From contig OY987242.1 in assembly GCA_963920765.1 (NCBI GenBank), forward strand, positions 13,912,002 to 13,976,001: DNA of 64,000 nt, read 5' to 3'. Both the position numbers and the translations under genes were made by a program. The notes below the pieces were generated by a model, which had not been told where the DNA came from, did no database searches, and worked only from the letters and a program-made list of their open reading frames with translations. Below, piece by piece: positions 58,109 to 64,000 of the stretch; positions within the stretch are counted from its first letter, which is position 1, and every line of letters starts with the position of its first letter. Origin of the DNA: Ulota crispa (lineage: Eukaryota > Streptophyta > Bryopsida > Orthotrichales > Orthotrichaceae).

Positions 58109-59201
58109 TACTGCACATACTCTAAGTTGGGACCAATGTGGAAAACCTCTGATTTTTCACCCGCCAGAAAATGTAAGAGTTTAGATGTTACTATGACAAG
58201 ATTGAATTAGGGAGTTTTGAATTCACACTTGGATTAAGAGACCCTGATTTTATTTGGACTCGTGGAGGAGGATACAATCAAACAACGCCAAAATAGGGGG
58301 CATGATATCACATTGACCTTTAAGTGTAAAAATTGTTGAAATTTTCCTCCTTGGTTCCACATTGATGTAACTTATGTGCAATTTTTTGTGAAAGTTGTTG
58401 AGCTTTTCCACCATGGCTCCGCATTATCGTATGCGCAATAGTTTGATTTGCTTTAGATCATGTATGCATCCATTTGAAGATGTGTTCTAGACAAACTGAT
58501 AGAAAAGTAGAGTAAGAGTCAATTTCCTTGTTGACTGGGAATAGGAAATCTAAAAATAATGAAAAATTTTACATTGCAAACTTGATTATTGTTTTTGAGT
58601 TTTAAAACTTCTAACTATTATGATGGAAATTTGCCCTAGGTTAGGATTCCTTTACATTAGCATTCGAGACTGTTGTGGAGTCCAAAAAGGTCCCACTCCT
58701 TGCCTCTTATTGATTGATTTTTTAAAAGTAATCCCAAGGTGTTTATTCTTAAAATGTAGACAAACAAATTTGAGACATAGTTTAGTATATGTGTATGTTT
58801 AACACATATTTATGTTAACATCATTATGCAAAAGATGTTTCATTCAATACTTGATGTCTTTTGCAAATTCTAACAAATATATGAATTCCTAGTCTCAATT
58901 GTTGGTAAAAACAGATAAATCAACATTTAAGTTTGATGGTCATCTTCAATAAATAAGATGCCGTATAAATTTCGTTTCATCTTTTGTCAATGCTAGTGAG
59001 GTCCAAACACAATGTTGGTGAAGCTTTGAGTGCCTAAAGACTTGAAGCAAGCTTAGTTCATTCAAACTGGCCAAGTATTAAGAATTTGGAACAGTGCTTA
59101 TATCAAATATGATGAAACTTGCAGAAAAAAACTCTTAGATCATTATTGAATAGACTCACCAACGTTTACCTAGATTATTATTACAGTATATGAAATTTTG
59201 G
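58109..59201. other. Intergenic DNA with a fragment of the long-TIR element
   Basis: Around 58205-58260 a short block (TTGGATTAAGAGACC) resembles the arm of the element at 23995. No gene is recognised. Confidence 0.4.
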
Positions 59202-59844
59202 TTAACCCAAAGAGTCATTGCTGATAGAAACTGTCCTTGACCAATTTTTGAGTTTAAATTAAACCAGTTCAAAGTATTATTTATAGTGCATTATATTTTG
59301 AAAAGTTACTTTTGAAGTTTAGTTTTAGTTTCAACAATTTGGTTTTGCAAATGATTAATTATGATTTTTCTATTCAAGATTTTGTGCACAGGTGTTCATT
59401 GCAATCTTGACTTTATGTAGTGTTAAGGGCTCTTGGGAATGAGCCTCAGATACACTAAATTTTTGAGAAAAAATCATATTAGAAATTCATTTAAAAAAAT
59501 TGTAAAGTAGATTTTGAGAAGTCATAAATTGATTGGGATTATGCATGTTAGGCTCTTTAACCTCATATTTTTTTGGTGACCAACTTTTTTAATTTGACAT
59601 GTAAAAAGAAGATTGAAAAACTTCAAATCACTTTCACAGTTTTACATCATAATGTTTCAATCCATAAGAGATATTGCTGTGTTTTCTTTTCTAATGTGAT
59701 CTTGAACATGTCTAGTTTGATTTTATAACATTACAATTCAAAAAAAATTGATACAACTTATCAAAATATTGGCTTTTTGTTCAAATTAGAGAAAATTCCT
59801 AGAAGCCCTGGAAATGCAATCTCACTTTGGGGTTTTGGGGTTAA
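59202..59844. mobile_element. TTAA element, subfamily alpha, diverged
   Basis: The interior is homologous to 12589-13217 (GAGCCTCAGATACACTA and neighbouring blocks). The ends, TTAACCCAAAGAGTC and GGGTTAA, are degenerate. It appears older than the other alpha copy. Confidence 0.65.
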
Positions 59845-60643
59845 GTACCAAAAATTAACATCACATCATGCAATATCCAAGATGCAAGTATTTGTTGATA
59901 AACCGACAATATTTTCTTCCAGTAGAAAAAAATGATGATGTTTCATCAATACTAAATTTCTGAACGTACATTTTCAAGGGATCTAATAATAAGTTGATAT
60001 CCAATGTTTACCATTAGTCATAAGAGTAAACAACATCATTCATAGAAATAAGAGTAAGCAATCTATTGCACTGAACCAAATAATAGTGCTTGTTGTTTGA
60101 TGTCAAAACACGTTTCATTATCCAGTGTTTTCTATTTTGTATATTGGAACAGTGTAGCATTTTTTTTTATGTGTGCACTCTTTCTGCGAAGGGTTTTCAA
60201 GTACAAAAAGGCCCTCAAAGAATTCAAGGATGTGGAAATCTAAATTACAATTATTAAACAAACAAAACAGACACGCATAAATACATGCTACATACGTTTG
60301 GCTTACTAACAAAAACTAATATTTACAAGATAACAGTTCATTTTATAATATTTTGTAGTTACCAAATATTGAAAAGTCAGCAACGTAGCAAAATGAAGAA
60401 GGTAAGCTAATACCACGTTGTTGAAGAGCATGTAAAACATGTTTTCAAATCAAAGATCACTGATATCTAGCCCAAATGGTTCTCTAAATTAGTAAATTAA
60501 ATAATTTTTATGCATGAACAGCACAAAAATCTTAATACTATTATTAGTTCATTTGATGTTATGCAAATATGGTTGTGTAATAATAAATTAATGTGTAAAT
60601 GAAATTAATGCAGAAGAGTTGTAATGTTTTTTTTATATCTATA
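59845..60643. other. AT-rich intergenic DNA, no gene seen
   Basis: Nothing recognisable in this stretch. Confidence 0.4.
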
Positions 60644-61054
60644 GGGAACTACTATAGTGACATCCTAAATTGTTAACGAGACACCCCTTTGAGCATGAAA
60701 ATGTGATTTTTAATGTTGATTTTGCTAACTTTTTAAATTTGGATCAAAATATTTTGTTTCATCTTTAACATTCTAAGGCTATACTAAAAAAAAATAGGTG
60801 TGCTTAAATTTCAAACTAAAAATATAGGACTTTTGAGTTACTTAAAGCAAAAATATATCAAAAATTAGTATTGGTATAATAAAATTTCAATTTTTGTTTC
60901 TTATTTTTCATGTTTTCTTTCAAAGAGGTGATAATGTTGTGATTGAATGAATGATGGACCACTTCATAGATAAAAAAACAACAGTAAATTATCAAATTTC
61001 ATACTTAGAGGGGGTGTCCCGTTAGCAATTTAGGGTGTTGCTGTAGTAATTCCC
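60644..61054. mobile_element. MITE with about 55-bp TIRs and 8-bp flanking repeat
   Basis: The ends GGGAACTACTATAGTGACA and, inverted, GGGAATTACTACAGCAACA continue as a long inverted match through ATTG(T/C)TAACG(A/G)GACACCCC. TATCTATA lies immediately on both sides, an 8-bp duplication; hAT or Mutator type is possible. Confidence 0.78.
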
Positions 61055-62585
61055 TATCTATATCATCAATGATCATCATGAATAATTTAATTATCTCAAC
61101 GTGCCACATGTTCTTCTAATTTCATTAGAAGATGCATTTAGGACGGAGGTATATATAGCATATTTCATTTCAAGGGTTGATCATAACATGTCCCAAGTTC
61201 CAAGTCCCAATGAATTTTCAAAAAAATTGTTGATAAAAAACTTGGACATTATCTCCATTCTTTGTCCCTGTTTCAAAGTATTATTTCAGTTTAGATGCTT
61301 GCATGGTGACATCTTTTTTGGAAGTTTTTGAATCAAAGATATGGGACTTTGCTTCAAGAATTGGATTTAGAAAAATAAAAACTCAATTAAAGAGCCAATT
61401 CTCACAAGTATCTTTTCATAAAATACTTAAATAGCTATTTACGATTTGGCTTTGCCCCTTTTCAATCCCATCACAGTTGAGATGTGAAATTGAAAAAAAC
61501 TTCTCAGTGCGTTCAAATGTGGAACATACAATAGATTTCAAACATAGTGTGTGCCCCACGAATTGCTCACCCACACTAACAATTGTATTGGCAAAAATAA
61601 GGTAACTGACATTATTCAAGAACTTTGCCATTGGTGTGGTCAACGGTGGAAAAAAAAATGCCAGATAAGATTCACTCAACTATGCAAATACGTAATTTTT
61701 AGGAAAAAAGGCTATCATGAAAGTCATTGCAACGCAAGACAGTTACTATTAAATCAAAAATCAATGATCACTACGTGAAATCTTTAACACTATGCGTACT
61801 ACAATTTCAAATGGCAATCCTAACAATTGTAATCCTACCTTCTACGCTCAAAAGAGGTCAATGAATTTGAATACAAAGTAAACATTTGTGCAAATGAGTG
61901 CTAACTCGGGCGTCAATAATTTTGAAATCAAAATAATTTCCCAAACCTCTCATATCCCAAACCTTATAAATACTAATGCAGTCTAAAGTAGGTAACTTGA
62001 ATTGTGATCCCTCTTTTAAAAAGTATTTCATAGGTAACTTAGGAATGGATATGAAGTGGTTCTTGAATGGTCTTCTTTAAATCATAAAAGAAAAGGTGTA
62101 TTCTATTGCAAGAGCCAATCATACTCATTGATTTCACCTTATCTCTTTACAAGTTGTAGGAGAACTATTGGAAGACATAGGATCACAAATAGGTGCCTAC
62201 TATAGAAAAATTTGAAATTTCATTAACAATTCAATAATTCCTCAAAAAACATGAAAAAAGTAGTGTTACATTTGGCATCCATTTCTCTTCGTCTGAAATT
62301 TAGGCAAAAATCTTCTAGTTTCAAAATGCCCATGAAAAGGCAGACCAACCCTTAAAGCATGGTTTATGAGCTACGTGCTTACACTAATTTTGCATCCTCA
62401 CTATTTGTGGTGTGGAGTGTGAAACACCACTTACTCCACATAGTACCAAATGAAGTGAGTTGGTGTGCACAATAGGTTTCTTTTCTGAAGAAAATTCCCC
62501 AATTGCAACAAATTTCCCCCAATACTTTTCCTTCCCTCCAAATATTCTCAAATGAGAAGGGGACAAGGAAGCACTCATTTGCCAG

Positions 62586-62621
<36 letters not shown>

Positions 62622-62632
62622 TGGTGCATGGC
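61055..62632. other. AT-rich intergenic DNA with a poly-A run
   Basis: A run of about 33 A lies at 62586-62618. No gene or element borders were recognised in the rest. Confidence 0.45.
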
Positions 62633-62864
62633 TTCACCCTTGAAGGGCCCTTAGGCTCTGGAGCTATAGTACCAAATATAATCGCAACCAATATTCAAAA
62701 GTTTGAATCAGTTGGAAATTAAGTGTTACAACCATACATATTAAAGAGTTGTATGAGGATGGGTGCATAATTTTTTTTGGCCAACCCTCAGAGCAGCTCA
62801 AATACGTATGTACATATGACCGTACATACGGCCGCAAAGGGCTTTCAGGCCATTCAAGGGTTAA
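62633..62864. mobile_element. Probable TTAA element of about 232 bp
   Basis: The left end TTCACCCTTGAAGGGCCC and inverted right end TTAACCCTTGAATGGCC match. The left TTAA appears as TTCA. It shares the TTAA at 62861 with the next element. Confidence 0.55.
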
Positions 62865-63066
62865 CCCCTAAAGGACCAAGGAGCCCACTTTGGGCTTTAT
62901 GAGAACTTAGGCAAGCTCTATTGATTTCATAATTTGGAATTTTTTCATGAAATTTTTAGGATGGATGCTACTCATCATAATCTACATGTGAGGCTTTATT
63001 TCATGTTATTCAGATAAGTAATGCAAAAGTTATAAGGCTTTTCAATTTCAATGTCAAATTGAGCAA

Positions 63067-63147
<81 letters not shown>

Positions 63148-63818
63148 TGCATAGACTGGTACCTACTCAAAAGAAATTGAATCACTCAATTTCTAATAAT
63201 GAGGTAAGACTTAAAAGGAATTTTCTTTTGCGGGCAATGAAGGTAGGAAGAGGGTACAAAAAACATATAAAGCTATCTTTTACTCTCAATTTTGAAAAAA
63301 ATCAAATTAAAATTAAAATTAAAGTTACTCATTGTCTGTTACAGCATTCTCACCATTAGAATTTAAAAAATTTAAATTCTTCCAAAACTCATTAGCATGT
63401 TAGTTATATCTTTCATTCATCAATACCTTTCACTTTGTAATTTTTGTAAAAATGAATCCAAATTTTTTTTGGTTAATTTTTTTTATATATGCTTTCAACC
63501 CATTTTCTGACATATTACAAAAATTGCATTAGAAATACAACATTTGTGTTTTTCTTTAAAAAAAATTGAAAAACAAAACTTCACCTTTTGGAAGAATTAG
63601 AAAAGCCTACATTTTAAAATTTAGGCACATTGATCTTGCAATTGGTGGGAATATTCATTTTAAAATGTTGGGACAATGTACTTGTGCAAGTCAACCAAAA
63701 GATCTTATAGTTGGATTTGTTAAGAAATAAATTTTAATGAAGATTTTGACCCTGGTTTGGGGACTAGTATTTTTAAGCAATTTTGGGCCTCTAAACACAA
63801 AAGAGTTTTAGGGGTTAA
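62861..63818. mobile_element. TTAA element (piggyBac-like MITE), subfamily gamma
   Basis: The left end is TTAACCCCTAAAGGACC and the inverted right end TTAACCCCTAAAACTC. It is homologous throughout to 21324-22579 and lacks the nested element there. It contains a long TA microsatellite. Confidence 0.85.
63070..63142. repeat. (TA)n microsatellite inside a TTAA element
   Basis: About 73 bp of uninterrupted AT dinucleotide. The homologous element at 21324 has only a short TATATATATATT-like stretch here, so the run expanded after the copies separated. Confidence 0.95.
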
Positions 63819-64000
63819 CTTACCGGATTACCGATAACAGGCACTTGAGAGTCCAGCTTGTACAGTGGAGACTGAGGCCGGTGACTGGGTATTGACTGTG
63901 CAGCCAGTCATACTCTTTTGTCGAGGGCAGTCAACTTTTTTGAGGCGCGGGGACCGATGTAACTTCTAGAAGGTGCCCTTCAAACAGAATCTCGGGCTTG
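63819..64000. other. Unique DNA at the window end
   Basis: Base composition becomes balanced after the last element, which may mark the edge of another genic region. No coding sequence is recognised in the part visible. Confidence 0.35.

Noticed and set aside
62586-62618. Run of about 33 A as the tail of a retroposed element
   Set aside because: No target duplication, SINE promoter boxes or LINE coding sequence was found next to it. A simple homopolymer is enough.
5338-63818. CCCTAAA in the shared termini resembles the plant telomere repeat, suggesting interstitial telomeres
   Set aside because: Only one unit occurs per end, always in inverted pairs at element borders and next to TTAA. This fits terminal repeats of transposons and not telomeric arrays.
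1-64000. LTR retrotransposons, Polintons or other virus-like elements
   Set aside because: No long terminal direct repeats and no polymerase, integrase, capsid or envelope-like frames were seen. The mobile DNA here is all small DNA-transposon derivatives.

Overview
The window is nuclear DNA from a land plant. The evidence is two plant-specific protein families (an IQD calmodulin-binding protein and a TIFY8-like regulator), several conserved plant proteins, GT-AG introns mostly under about 550 bp, and many plant-type MITEs (Tourist-like, Stowaway/mariner-like, Mutator-like, CACTA-like). The proteins look divergent from flowering-plant relatives, so a non-seed plant (bryophyte or lycophyte) is possible, but that is only an inference. 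I saw no rRNA, tRNA, CRISPR array, organellar sequence, LTR element or virus-like element.

Layout. At 0.4-3.7 kb an IQD gene lies on the minus strand. From 5 to 24.4 kb there is an AT-rich stretch without genes, filled with nested small non-autonomous DNA transposons. From 26 to 47 kb is the gene island: a small Sel1-like gene (minus), a seven-exon leucine-rich-repeat gene (plus) divergent from it, a small uncertain gene (minus) whose intron carries a Mutator-like MITE, a conserved plant gene of unknown role (minus) with a Stowaway-like MITE in an intron, a single-exon four-helix membrane protein (minus) and a TIFY8-like gene (minus). A 22-bp minisatellite sits upstream of TIFY8. From 49.9 kb to the end the DNA is again a gene-free mosaic of nested elements. 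The genes share no evident pathway; they look like an ordinary set of regulatory and housekeeping genes.

The main discovery candidate is a repeat group of about 20 elements, 79 bp to about 1.3 kb, that share termini of the form TTAA-CCCCTAAA(G/T)GCCC in inverted orientation. They are flanked by TTAA and together fill roughly a fifth of the window. Two natural empty-site comparisons inside the window (57653-57731 inside a mariner-like element; 56180-56982 inside a Stowaway-like element) support TTAA as the duplicated target. TTAA target plus CCC-starting termini is the signature of the piggyBac superfamily (Sola3 is the main alternative), which is not among the TIR superfamilies usual in land plants. 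No transposase is present here, so all copies are non-autonomous.

Exon coordinates come from reading splice consensus and reading phase by eye; expect errors of one or two bases at some borders. Element borders are of similar accuracy.
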